Shown here: piece by piece, positions 1-9,367 of the stretch
Layout of the letters: each line of letters opens with the position of its first letter
How positions within the stretch are numbered: the stretch's first letter is position 1
NCBI RefSeq assembly: GCF_021130785.1
Contig: NC_060213.1
Span: 131,578,001-131,642,000, forward strand
Direction: 5' to 3'
Length of the DNA stretch: 64,000 nucleotides
Source: Homalodisca vitripennis
Taxonomy: Eukaryota; Arthropoda; Insecta; Hemiptera; Cicadellidae
Position numbers and translations under genes: made by a program
Notes under the pieces: generated by a model
The model's database searches: none
What the model saw: only the letters and a program-made list of their open reading frames with translations
Told to the model about the DNA's origin: nothing

Positions 1-2968
1 TTCAACAGTATACGTGTATACAACCAACAATGAGACTTAAGCTTTAATAAAGGTTTACTTTGCTATTCATTAAAGAAATACAATAAACATATAGACTAAA
101 AAATTATAACTTTTAAAATGAAGGATAATTTTAATTTACACTTTCCTGACGAACGGAGGTGGCTACCACGAGAGGTGATATTCGCTAACTCACACTTATC
201 GCGAGAGTTTTGGCTTCATTTGTGGCATTTGACACGGGGCTAAATACATCAGGTGTTTGTACAGTGAGAGGGCCGTTAACTTACTGTATGTTTAATAAAT
301 AAATTCATTACAGTTATAAGCCTGGTTTACAAATTGAATTAAGGTTTTTATTGCTAATATTTTGAATTGATTAATAAACTGATATTGAATTCGGCTTTTA
401 TAAACGAAAAAAGAGATGTACTGTTCAGATAATTAATATTACTTTCAGTGTGAGTTCAAACCGAATAGAGTTTTGATGTGATACAATATAAAATATTGTA
501 GTGTAAATGAATAGTGTATGTATATACTGACATACATATAAATCATGAAATAAAGTATTTATAAAAGGTTAATAAATTTTTCATTGCATCAGCTGGGCAT
601 TGATTAAGGCAATTATTTTATTTCAGGAATTTAACAAGGAAATGTAATACTTACAGTATAATATACTCGGTGATAATGTTCCAGTTCTGTTTCCATCAGT
701 CCAGTACAGTTCCCACGGGGACATGCCGTGCCGCTATCTCGCTTTGATTTACAGTTCCTGTAAAATTCTCTGGAGTGCTCAGAGATATCGCCCCGATCGT
801 CCTGCTGGAGCGTCCGCCGATAATATTGGCTTTCAACCTTTGAATGTAATTCCTTGTTGGCAAATGAAAATGTTAAGATTGAATTTTTTCTCTTAACTCG
901 AATTTCTTGGAATTATTTTAGCACAATAACAAAAAAATTAATAAAAAAACTGGAAAATGTGAATATAAGCATATGGAAAGCCACATCTTTTCCCATGTCT
1001 TTGTATATATGTACATATATTAGAGCCTTTAAATGTGATGTGTACAATAAAAAAAGTATTTGTTTGTAAATTACTTTTAATGAGCCTGTTAATTTACGTA
1101 TCGTACCAAAGTAAATACGTTTTTTTAGATATTGATTAGATAGATATAGATATTTTTTTAATATGTTACCTTTCAGCTAATGTTCATGGGACAGGTAAAA
1201 TAGATTTTTCTTCAATGCCCATAAAAGTTGTAAAGAAATATAAATAAGAGTGATCCACCTTCAACGTTTGGTTTTAATCTACTGACAATAGTAATAAATC
1301 AATTATATTCCATGAATTTTATTATATACATCCATATTAGTTCGCCAATAATATTTTGCTTCCAGTCCACAGCTCTCACTGAATATAATGAAACACCTAT
1401 ACTGAAATTTATTTCAGTACCTACACCTACTCTAAAGAAAATTAAATAATATTCACAAATACTTTTAAATAATTTTCTCTTTCGTTTTCTTCTTCACTAC
1501 AAAAGTTTCTTTAAATTATTCCGACCAATTTTCAAAGATATAAAATCCAAGTATTCTTCAGAAGATTTTAAATTGCAATAAAAATAACAGCCTTTGCATG
1601 CTTGATCAAGTTTTATCATGACTCAACTTTTTATCAAATGTTCAATTTCATTTTCTTTTACGGTTTCACATATTATTTGAAAGGGTGGAGGTGTAACTTG
1701 GTTGGATATGGCTCAACTAATCAATGTCTAAACGTGACAAAACAGTGATAGCTTTTACATCGCAGATAGCCCATTAAAAAAATAATTTCGTATTATCTTC
1801 TTTTTTACGTTGCTATAGTTCTTGATTAGCGGAACCAGTGGTGTACTCAGGAGTACACAGTCAATTCATGCCCTTCACTGTTTCTCACAATTTTTAAGCC
1901 GGATTGAATAGTTTTGATACTGAGTCTCCTTAATATTCTTCCTATGTTATAAAGTCATTTCTTTATGAGAAAGATGTGCCCGTTTTTTGTACGATCTTAA
2001 ATTTAAATTTAACTTGGATCCAAATGTGCCTAATTCACCCATGTAACTGTCGTAGTCTGGTTTTTAAAGCAATATTGATCTGTGTTGCAAAGTTGCCTTG
2101 CTGAAAGTTTTCTTGTAATGTATGTCCATAAACATGGTTTGAAATCTAAACTACTTAATCCTATGTATACAGCTAAAGTTTAAGATTTTCCATACTAGCA
2201 TAACAACAGAGGAATCTAATAATACATTTTTTTATAAATACTAGCAGTTAATAGCGGCTTCCCATTTTTTGTACGTTAATTTCCGACGCCAATATTTAGT
2301 TTTCCTTTTGCTACGTACGCAGCAAGAAAATATGTCACAAAGTGTATATTTTATGGTCATAATAATTTAACTCTGGTCTTAGTATATTTTTCGCCTTAGT
2401 TTCATTTTGACCTGGTTCCCCATCTGAGAAAAAATATGTATATACACTGGTCTGTGGAGCCTACTTTTGCCAAAAGAAAATTAAGGTTTTATGACAGTTT
2501 TTAAATGTTTATTAAATAAGTATATAATAACTTTGTCTTTGATATCTACATTATAGACCTGACCAAGCACTGCATACTTAAAACATGCTAAAATGTACGA
2601 TACAAAAAATAGGTTTAATATGTTGCTCCTCTTTGGCTGAATTAAATAAGAAGTTTGGTTACTATTAAGCTTACTCTGTAATTTGAAGGCTATAAATATT
2701 AAACATTCGTGATAAAATGATTTTATTAGCATTTAGGATAACCGGTCACAATACCGTATATGACGTAAAATATAGCATAATTGGACCAGTGTAGCTTTAT
2801 TGCAGTGTAGCAGTGTAATTTTCAAAGTGTAAGGATCACTTTTAAACAGAATATATTTTTTTCTACTTGCAGGCCTTCACGGCTCTGAACACTGTAATAT
2901 GGCATAATGAAATTAAAAGAAATTAAAACTGAAAAATATAAGATAACGCTTTCAGACATAAGTAGATC

Positions 2969-3215
2969 AATGGCGCAGTGTAGTGGGTACGGCGGTTTAT
3001 CGCAAGATAACCAGATCAAGCAACGCCGAGCGTGGCTGCTGCTTGGACAGGTGACCGCTGAGCGATCCTGTCCTTGCAAGCGGCCCGCCTGCCCGGTCAT
3101 TGGTGGTGGTTCGGAAAGTCACCTTTAAGCCGTTGGTCCCCAGGTTAAGTGTTAGAGAGGGCTTCTTAGCCCTAACTTCGCCTGGTAAAATAAGACATTC
3201 TTTACTTTTACTTTT
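2969..3215 (+). mobile_element. SINE-like insertion with 5S-rRNA-like segment
   Basis: About 247 GC-rich bases are present in copy 1 and absent at the matching site of copy 2. The hexamer TAGATC lies on both sides (2963-2968 and 3216-3221), as expected for a target-site duplication. The block around 3015-3062 (AAGCAACGCCGAGCGTGG, then GGACAGGTGACCGCT) resembles the internal promoter region of 5S rRNA and of 5S-derived arthropod SINEs. There is no long A tail; the 3' end is T-rich. It was assigned by recognition, without database comparison. Confidence 0.6.
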
Positions 3216-4129
3216 TAGATCGCCAAACGAGTCCCCGGAGGATAGTGAACACTATCAGGATTTGACTTACGGCGGCTGGAATATTCCCGCCAGAATAGTT
3301 TATCGTTTACTCGTAGTTTTCTAGTTATTTAGTAGTATAAACATATTTGTGATTAAATAAGCTTTTTGTTTAATTAGAAAATTTTGGGATCCTTTACAGA
3401 CGTAGAACGTTGGTTTCTAGAAAATGTGTATAGAATAACTATAGTTATATTTTATTGATGTTTATGATAAGTTTAATATATTTAAATATATTTTAAGACT
3501 TCCACAGGGAATAAAAATCAATCACTGCTTATTTATGGGTATCAATATCTTTATAACTAGTGGTTTTTTAAATTTCCATATGAAAAATAAAGTAAACAAC
3601 CTCAAGAATTTTAACAAAAAGATTCCCATTTTATAGATTTTTTTTCTATTTGTTCCGCATTTATCGTTTTTTAGCATTCGGACTAACAACCAGTTTTATT
3701 TATTAAAATAACAATTGGATGGTGTGTCATAAATGTACTTACTTTGTTTGTTATATTAAGACAAACCTTGAGTTGTGTAGAATTCATAGTATATGTAAAT
3801 ACCTTTACTTTTTATATAACCGTTTAATAAAGAAAAGCCGCTGTAAATTGTAATAATATTGTGTCCAATATTTATAAAATAAGGTACGACGATTTTATTC
3901 TGTTAGTACAATCCTAAAAACAATAAAAACAGCTTTCAATATTATCAGAAAGACGTGTTAATATTGAGTTGTTGTTCTGAAGTGCACATGTATAATTATA
4001 TCATATTCGTAAATTATCAGCTTACATGGCATCAAGGGCACTTGCCAAATAAAGTAATGATCTGAAATATTTCCATTATTTAATAATAAATTATGATGAT
4101 AAAACATTAGAAAGTATTTTCTCTAAAGG

Positions 4130-4480
4130 CTAAGCCACATAAGCCTGTGGTTGAGTCGCTGATATTTGCGCTTTGTCCATTAGGCTGGAAACGTATAAGC
4201 TCCCACAGCTGTGAAGTAAGTCTTACATTTAAACCTAATACATTGTGTCCTTAAATGTGTGTCACTTGAGACTATGGTTGAGGTCGGTGATATCTGCGGT
4301 CAAGTCCATTAGGCTGGGGACTTATAAGCCCTCCCAGCTGTGAAGTAAGTCTTACATTTAAACCCAATACATTGCGTCCTTTTAATGTCCAAGCAAGCCA
4401 CTTAAGCCTGTGGTTGAGTCGGTGATATCTGTGGTCTAGTCCATTAGACTGGGGACTTATAATCCCTCCTAACTGAGACT
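4130..4480 (+). repeat. Satellite family, 3 units (copy 1)
   Basis: Three tandem units of about 130 bp share the core GTCCATTAGGCTGG, with cores near 4176, 4305 and 4439. Each has GTTGAGTCGGTGATATCTG upstream and CCCAGCTGTGAAGTAAGTC downstream. The same family occurs at 32778-33245 with four units and in inverted orientation at 51590-53010. Confidence 0.85.
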
Positions 4481-4957
4481 GCAGAAGGATATATGATGTT
4501 TGATACTGTAACGTTGATAAATCATTACTACTTATTATGCACGTGTTGATGACGCTTTAAACGTCTATCAAATGAACAAAGCAACATGTATTTTAAATAA
4601 CTCATGTTTAAAAATGATTTATAGCCTAATTGATTTAAAAAAAATTGCTATTTTTATTTTCGTCGTATAATTAATTGTAATCAGTATTTTAATATTTATT
4701 TATGTTTTTCCTTTATTGGTTGCCAAATTATTATTCTACAGTCTACCTACATAGTGAATAGATAAATGTCTTCTGAATTTAATGGGCTTCAATCTTTGTT
4801 ACGTAAAATATTTATTATGAAACACATTAGCCTTTTACTGCCGGGTAGTCTATACTAGTAAGTAACTGCTGGAGATAGAAAGTGAAATAGGTTTTGCAGT
4901 AATAATTTTTATAAATGGTTTTTAATTGTAACTTAATAACTTATGTAAAAGAAAACT

Positions 4958-4962
<5 letters not shown>

Positions 4963-5003
<41 letters not shown>

Positions 5004-5008
5004 TACAT
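4963..5008. repeat. (TA)n microsatellite beside Polinton 2 left end, copy 1
   Basis: A run of TA dinucleotides with one AATA interruption lies immediately outside the copied Polinton terminus. The matching tract in copy 2 (33735-33760) is shorter. Confidence 0.9.
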
Positions 5009-5013
5009 ATAAA

Positions 5014-5648
5014 AGTAGATATGAATATGGCGGTTCTAGCTCACTTTCGGAGCCAACAGTAAATCAAGGGAAAAATACTGTTTAAAGGACAATAAAACGA
5101 ATCTGTAACTCACGAATGAAAAATTACCGAATCTATAGCTGTTTGCTTCTACTTTCTTGAGCTGTCAAATCAATCTATCGGAAATGTCTGGCTACGACGA
5201 AAAATCTTCTATTCTACAAAATTGATAGTAACACAGTCTTTATCTTTAATAGTCTTCTTTCCAGTAACAACCAAGTGTGATTTATCATGTTTATTCAATT
5301 CTTTAATCTTTTTTCATCCAAAACAGTCAAAAATCTGTTCGGTAAGTGTACTTTATTAATCTTCCAATTCGGCAATTATTGTAAAACCCGAATTTTATCT
5401 TTCATTTTCTCCAGATTCAAAATTTTGTATTTCTTATTTTCTTCTAATTCATTCATCAACTTCTTATATTCTTTGAACTTTAAATCAACACCAACCTCAT
5501 TTTAATTCCTTTAGTAGCTCCATTTAAATAAGAGAAATTTTTAACTACCGATTTTTTCTAAATTCCCAATTTTATAGTGAATTTTCGAGAAATATCGTTC
5601 AAACTTTTTAAGGTACATACAAACTGGTACTAGAGTTTTTTTGAAAAA
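5014..5648 (+). mobile_element. Truncated left end of Polinton 2 (duplicate)
   Basis: Starting AGTAGATATG at 5014, this matches 33769-34398 of the complete Polinton. It comprises the terminal inverted repeat, the small minus-strand gene and the left arm of a long palindrome. Homology ends about two bases from the centre of that palindrome, where the C-rich minisatellite begins. Confidence 0.85.
5295..5523 (-). pseudogene. Broken copy of the Polinton 2 small terminal protein
   Basis: Corresponds to the intact 72-codon gene at 34048-34266 but carries several one- to three-base insertions relative to it, for example extra bases near 5363, 5390 and 5455-5510. No continuous reading frame remains. 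Most of the indels sit in T or A runs, so sequencing error and real decay cannot be told apart here. Confidence 0.75.
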
Positions 5649-5748
5649 TCCCCCCCCCCCCCACCCCCCCCCCCCCCCACCCCCCCCCCCCCCCACCCCC
5701 CCCCCCCCCCACCCCCCCCCCCCCCCACCCCCCCCCCCCCCCACCCCC
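5649..5748. repeat. C-rich minisatellite, period 16 (A plus 15 C)
   Basis: A hundred-base tract of C interrupted by single A residues at 5663, 5679, 5695, 5711, 5727 and 5743, exactly 16 bases apart. The opposite strand is T plus 15 G and should form G-quadruplexes. It joins the truncated duplicate of Polinton 2 to the truncated left side of Polinton 1. The apparent glycine-rich and proline-rich reading frames through it are by-products of composition. Confidence 0.95.
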
Positions 5749-5749
5749 A

Positions 5750-6159
5750 CTGTAGTTGTCAAACCTGTAATATTTGCTGTCCGTGTCCTTATAGGGCACC
5801 TCACTAGCAAGACGGCGAAGAGTCAGAGCATCGGTCCAGAGTATAGCATCACCTATGTTGCTAATCCTGTTACCTTTAGCGTCCATTACATTTTTCTTGG
5901 ATACAAGCGAAACGTCAGACACAGTCTTGAGGACTGCGCTATCCACATTATTTTTCAAGGTCTGCAAGTTTACAACGTCTAGACCCTGCTGCGCATCGGC
6001 CACGTTACATAACTGTTTGCCCTTGATATCGTAGTTGCCGTCGACTGTGAGACTGAATCCTTGTCCAGGCGGACCTCTCTTACCGGCCTCGCCACCTGGG
6101 CGACCAAACTTGTCCACGCTCATTTCGAAACTGTACATTACGGGGTTTTGTCTAAACAT
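5750..6159 (-). CDS. Fibre-like protein with collagen-like segment, C-terminus lost
   Basis: Starts MFRQNPVMYSFEMSVDKFG. Residues about 20-34 form a short Gly-X-Y collagen-like run (GRPGGEAGKRGPPGQG). It is followed by SLTVDGNYDIKGKQLCNVAD and QGLDVVNLQTL, a pattern seen in trimeric tail-fibre and adintovirus fibre-like proteins, where each unit ends by introducing the next strand. This suggests a receptor-binding or capsid-spike protein, which is inference. The frame runs into the C-rich minisatellite after KYYRFDNYS, so the natural C-terminus is gone. The start lies one base from the end of the neighbouring structural gene at 6160. Confidence 0.6.
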
Positions 6160-7134
6160 TTATACCAGAGCTCTGTATCTGGCGTTACCACTACCGCTTA
6201 TGAGTTTTAGCTCCCTCAGCTCTTCTACGATGTTAATAATCTCGTTTTTATGCCCCGTATTACCGGCCTCTGTGGAGCTTACCAACACTCTTAGCCTCTC
6301 ACACAATTTATTCGGGTCGTCATAGTACACAGGGTCAGGACGCGACAGGTCCTTGAAACCCTTACCAGTGTGTGTTTTGGGGAATAACTTTGAAATTACG
6401 AGCTCATATTTTGTGGAGTTGTTACGGTTTATGTTGTTTTTATAATTGTAACCTCTTTTGTGCGCCTGTGTCCGCTTCATTATATCCCTGTAAGCGTGTA
6501 AATCGCTTTCGTCGTACTCTTCCTTGAGTGGTGCACGTTTGAAGAGCAATTCATAAAGACCCTTTGTAGGCGTGTAGTGTACGTCATCTATGACTATACT
6601 GCCGTCATTATCGAAAGTTAACGGTTTGTTCCCGACCATTAGTGTACTGTTTTCGTAGCGTGGACCGTATGTGGAATCAATCTTTCTATTGCTAGGAATG
6701 TCCTTCATTAGTGCCTTCATGTACTTGACAGTCAACGCGTTCTGGAATGAATCTTTGACCCACTGTGAGGCCTCCAGCTGACCTTCGGCCGTGGAGAGGG
6801 CCGTGCTCTCATCGGGTACCGTGTTTTCCAGCACTTTATTGTGTACAGCTGGTACTGTCGGAGAAGACGTTACGGACGGAGAAAACTTGGTTGGTTCGTC
6901 TTTTATACCGTCCTCGTCATGCTCTTCTTTTGGTTCCCCTTTAATATCGGGGTCCTTGGTTTGCTTTCGCAGTTCCGAGAGGAGGGGTTTGTACTGTTTT
7001 TCCAGACGGACTTCGGAGGACAGGTTTCCTTGTTTGAACTCCTTGTACTTTCGTTTAATAGCCGTTCTTAACTTTGATATCTCGGCCGTTAGCTGTTTCT
7101 CGTTCCGCTCCATTTTTATCAATGATGACACCAT
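6160..7134 (-). CDS. Conserved Polinton structural-type protein
   Basis: About 324 residues from the first ATG; a later ATG at 7113 is also possible. The N-terminal 60 residues are charged and probably coiled coil (MERNEKQLTAEISKLRTAIK). A low-complexity acidic/serine linker follows, then a conserved core around YGPRYENSTLMVGNKPLTFD and KGLYELLFKRAP. Polinton 2 has the same arrangement at 42188-42718 (FGLYWDKKKNSFMIGNLPV), which shows that this is a shared Polinton family. Its function is unknown; its position beside fibre and packaging genes suggests a virion component. Here it lacks the phospholipase-like tail of the Polinton 2 version. Confidence 0.7.
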   Translation of the reverse strand: MVSSLIKMERNEKQLTAEISKLRTAIKRKYKEFKQGNLSSEVRLEKQYKPLLSELRKQTKDPDIKGEPKEEHDEDGIKDEPTKFSPSVTSSPTVPAVHNKVLENTVPDESTALSTAEGQLEASQWVKDSFQNALTVKYMKALMKDIPSNRKIDSTYGPRYENSTLMVGNKPLTFDNDGSIVIDDVHYTPTKGLYELLFKRAPLKEEYDESDLHAYRDIMKRTQAHKRGYNYKNNINRNNSTKYELVISKLFPKTHTGKGFKDLSRPDPVYYDDPNKLCERLRVLVSSTEAGNTGHKNEIINIVEELRELKLISGSGNARYRALV

Positions 7135-7273
7135 CTGTCCGTTTAACACTTATATACGCTTCCCTCATTTGCTCAAAAACCTGTGATAAATCAATACCTC
7201 TGCACTCATCATATCTTCGAACGAAATGAACCTTCACTCTGTCGTCAAATCTTACCTTCTTGTTTGGCTCCAT
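7055..7273 (-). CDS. Small basic protein, unknown function
   Basis: 72 codons from ATG at 7273 (MEPNKKVRFDDRVKVHFVRR). It is rich in Lys and Arg at the N-terminus and ends ANGRDIKVKNGY. It overlaps the first ~80 bases of the next gene in another frame and begins about 40 bases downstream of the possible glycosyltransferase gene. The KKVRFDDRVKVHFV stretch resembles an RVxF-type phosphatase-1 docking motif (KVRF, KVHFV), but no function can be assigned. Confidence 0.45.
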   Translation of the reverse strand: MEPNKKVRFDDRVKVHFVRRYDECRGIDLSQVFEQMREAYISVKRTDGVIIDKNGAERETANGRDIKVKNGY

Positions 7274-7311
7274 ATTGCACACTGACCGTGTCTGTGTTGA
7301 GTTGACACTTT

Positions 7312-8432
7312 TCAAGGTAGTTCGACTTGTCTGAAGAACATTGCTCTTTTTTTGTTTTTACGAAGGAAGTGAATGATTTCACAAAGTGACGCTTCCGTAC
7401 CCAGTTTCTTGAAGTATACCGATCTCGGTATCTGTACTCGTCCCCGTGATCTGAACACAAAGGTTCTCTTCCAGCCGTCCCTCCACTGGGGGATCTCGGC
7501 CACTGTATACTTGTCGTTCTCCACAGTCTTATCCATAAACCCTTTTAACTGTGCGATGGGGTTTCTCACTGTACCGTGTATGTGAATTAGGTAAGAGTTG
7601 AGTAGCCAGAACTCACTCGGATTGGCTCCTGTGAACCGCCTCCACGCCTCAAACTGCTTACGGTCTGTAATGCTATACACTCCGTCCCGCAGACTTATTC
7701 CGAATCTGTCGCAATACATGGGCACCGTTGGTAGAGCCGCCTTGAGAAATTCGGATGTAAAGAGGCTCTGACACAGATTGTTTACGCCTGCAAACACTTT
7801 GTTCCTCTCGCCTCTCGGCAGCCCGTCAGGGACCGGGCCGTACGCTACACTGTAACACTTTGATGCCAGTACGTGTCTGTAGATTGTAACAGGTTTCCTA
7901 ATAAGTATAGTTCGCTCCGTGAGAATGATGCAACGTGAGGCGTGTGGGATTTTACAACCGTACTCTAACATTTTATACAGACTTGGGCAAAGTGTATACC
8001 ACCGTGCGCGTTTCTCAGCGGTACAAGCTTTCCGAATTGATCTGGAAATGGTCTGAATCGGGACAAGAAGTTCTGTGATTCCCGCACAGTACACTTTAAC
8101 ATGTCTTCGTGATACACAACGAGTTCAAATGGTACACCTTTCTCTTGGCTCTTTTTTAAAAATTCTATCCAAATATCGCGGTTATAAAAGCGTTCGCTGG
8201 ACGAAATCATTAACAGAATTACAGGAGGAATGGTTGCACTGTACTGTCCTTGGCGTTTGTGTCTCCAACACCTTCTATTGAATAGAAAGCCGTGTGGTGG
8301 TCGTCTGCTACAGTAATTACAGCAAAATTTTTTCTTGTCTGGGTAGTACCATGTACACAGATTTGAATTGACCTTGTGGAGTCTCTGGTTCGAGAACCCT
8401 CTAATGTCGTTATAAGTGTAGATCCTAACCAT
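7312..8432 (-). pseudogene. Possible glycosyltransferase (GT14-like) cargo gene, one frameshift
   Basis: Two overlapping frames (8432 to about 7975, then to 7312) form one gene of about 373 codons, with a one-base shift at an A-run near 7975. The N-terminus is Cys/His-rich (FCCNYCSRRP). It is followed by PPVILLMISSSERFYNRDIW with FELVVYHEDM, then MLEYGCKI and RCIILTERTILIRKPVTIY. This order (hydrophobic strand, Tyr/His strand, LLSE-like strand followed by PLR-like residues) resembles core-2/I-branching beta-1,6-GlcNAc transferases. That is recognition only, at moderate confidence. The ATG overlaps the stop of the upstream ATPase as TAATG, so the two may be co-translated. This is not part of the usual Polinton core set. 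Confidence 0.45.
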
Positions 8433-9121
8433 TATAGATCTTGAACAAAACTGTCGAGACCTACGCGGTACCTTCCATTATCAATGTCATCGTCCTTGCT
8501 TATGACTATAAACCCGTGTCTGTCCTTCCAAGCCATACTGCACAACTGCTTGAATTTTTCCAGGTCCATGTCGGTATTTACGTGATCGCTATAGGCGTAA
8601 CGCAGGTTTATGTCGTCTTGTTTGAACAGTATTATAAAGTTGGCATTGTCCCTGATAAGCTGTTTAGGTATGTGCGTGTACGTTTGCCCGAGATAAAACG
8701 TGTCTATGTTCTTGTGTCTGCCCATAGTGAAGTAGTTACGGATGTTATCGTGTTTTTCGCAAGCTATATCGTCAAAAACCATAACTGAGTTCTCTTTGGC
8801 CTCGTCCGTCGTAATGACCTGCGAGTTATCATCAAAGGCGAAATATCCAACTTCTTTCGGCATTACCTTTGACAGTAGTTGGTACTTTGGCTGATACAGA
8901 GATTTTGAAAATACGTACACATTCTCGAACCGTAATCCGTTCGGATTTACAAGTAGATTGAATAGTACGTTTGTTTTGCCACAGTTCGAGGGGCCTACAA
9001 TCAGGCTCCTTATAGTGTCGGGTAGGAGCGGACCGTTCTTGTTTTTGCGACCTAATCCGCTACCTATAAACTCGTCCATATTGCAGACTTTAAACATTAT
9101 ACCTTGCTTTACGACCTTCAT
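8432..9121 (-). CDS. A32/FtsK-HerA-like genome-packaging ATPase
   Basis: 229 codons from the ATG at 9121; an upstream GTG at 9154 keeps the frame open but is not a normal start. Walker A is GPSNCGKT near residue 44, and Walker B is the hydrophobic strand VMVFDDIA about 75 residues later. Further conserved family blocks are MGRHKNIDTFYLGQTYTHIP, RDNANFIILFKQDD and DRHGFIVI. In Polintons and adintoviruses this enzyme is taken to drive DNA into capsids. It is the direct homologue of 41258-41944 in Polinton 2. No break is visible. Its stop overlaps the start of the next gene (TAATG). Confidence 0.93.
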   Translation of the reverse strand: MKVVKQGIMFKVCNMDEFIGSGLGRKNKNGPLLPDTIRSLIVGPSNCGKTNVLFNLLVNPNGLRFENVYVFSKSLYQPKYQLLSKVMPKEVGYFAFDDNSQVITTDEAKENSVMVFDDIACEKHDNIRNYFTMGRHKNIDTFYLGQTYTHIPKQLIRDNANFIILFKQDDINLRYAYSDHVNTDMDLEKFKQLCSMAWKDRHGFIVISKDDDIDNGRYRVGLDSFVQDL

Positions 9122-9150
9122 TTTGGTAATGGAGTTTCCAAGACACCGCG

Positions 9151-9367
9151 TCACCTTTTATATTTTACTGTGTTTGGGCGAATAATGTCTTTGGAGTTTA
9201 CCCAGCTATCGTGGGTATGGTCAAAGCCACGCCACCGCACCAAGGCCTTGAGGCCTTTCCGCCTAAGAACTTTATCGACAAGATAGACGTTTCCTGTTGC
9301 GGTTCTTATCAGTTCCTGTTCATAGAATCCGCCTTGCAAAATGTTGTCTCGTATATCTTGTAAAATA
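9151..9367 (-). pseudogene. Integrase C-terminus: chromodomain (fragment 3 of 3)
   Basis: This fragment encodes LQDIRDNILQGGFYEQEL followed by a chromodomain (VYLVDKVLRRKGLKALVRW, then GFDHTHDSW). Such chromodomains end Polinton and chromovirus integrases and are thought to steer insertion to modified histones. The frame is cut at 9367 by mariner A; the preceding part of the protein resumes at 11896. Confidence 0.85.

Larger units (their letters stand above)
1..5648 (+). repeat. Segmental duplication, copy 1 (truncated)
   Basis: This segment matches 26800-34398 almost base for base apart from small indels, many of them in homopolymers. It contains a short GC-richer patch (690-840), AT-rich non-coding DNA, a SINE-like insert, three satellite units, a (TA)n tract and the first ~630 bp of Polinton 2 (from 5014). 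It lacks the piggyBac insert and about 500 bp found in copy 2 at 29832-30328. It stops at the C-rich minisatellite. The left limit is the window edge, so the true start is unknown. It may be a real tandem duplication or a second haplotype retained by the assembler. No gene was seen in 1-5000. Confidence 0.9.

Noticed and set aside
5541..5982. Glycine-rich and proline-rich reading frames through the C-tract
   Set aside because: Pure composition effect of the C-rich minisatellite. Only the part before it (5750-6159) has family-like sequence.
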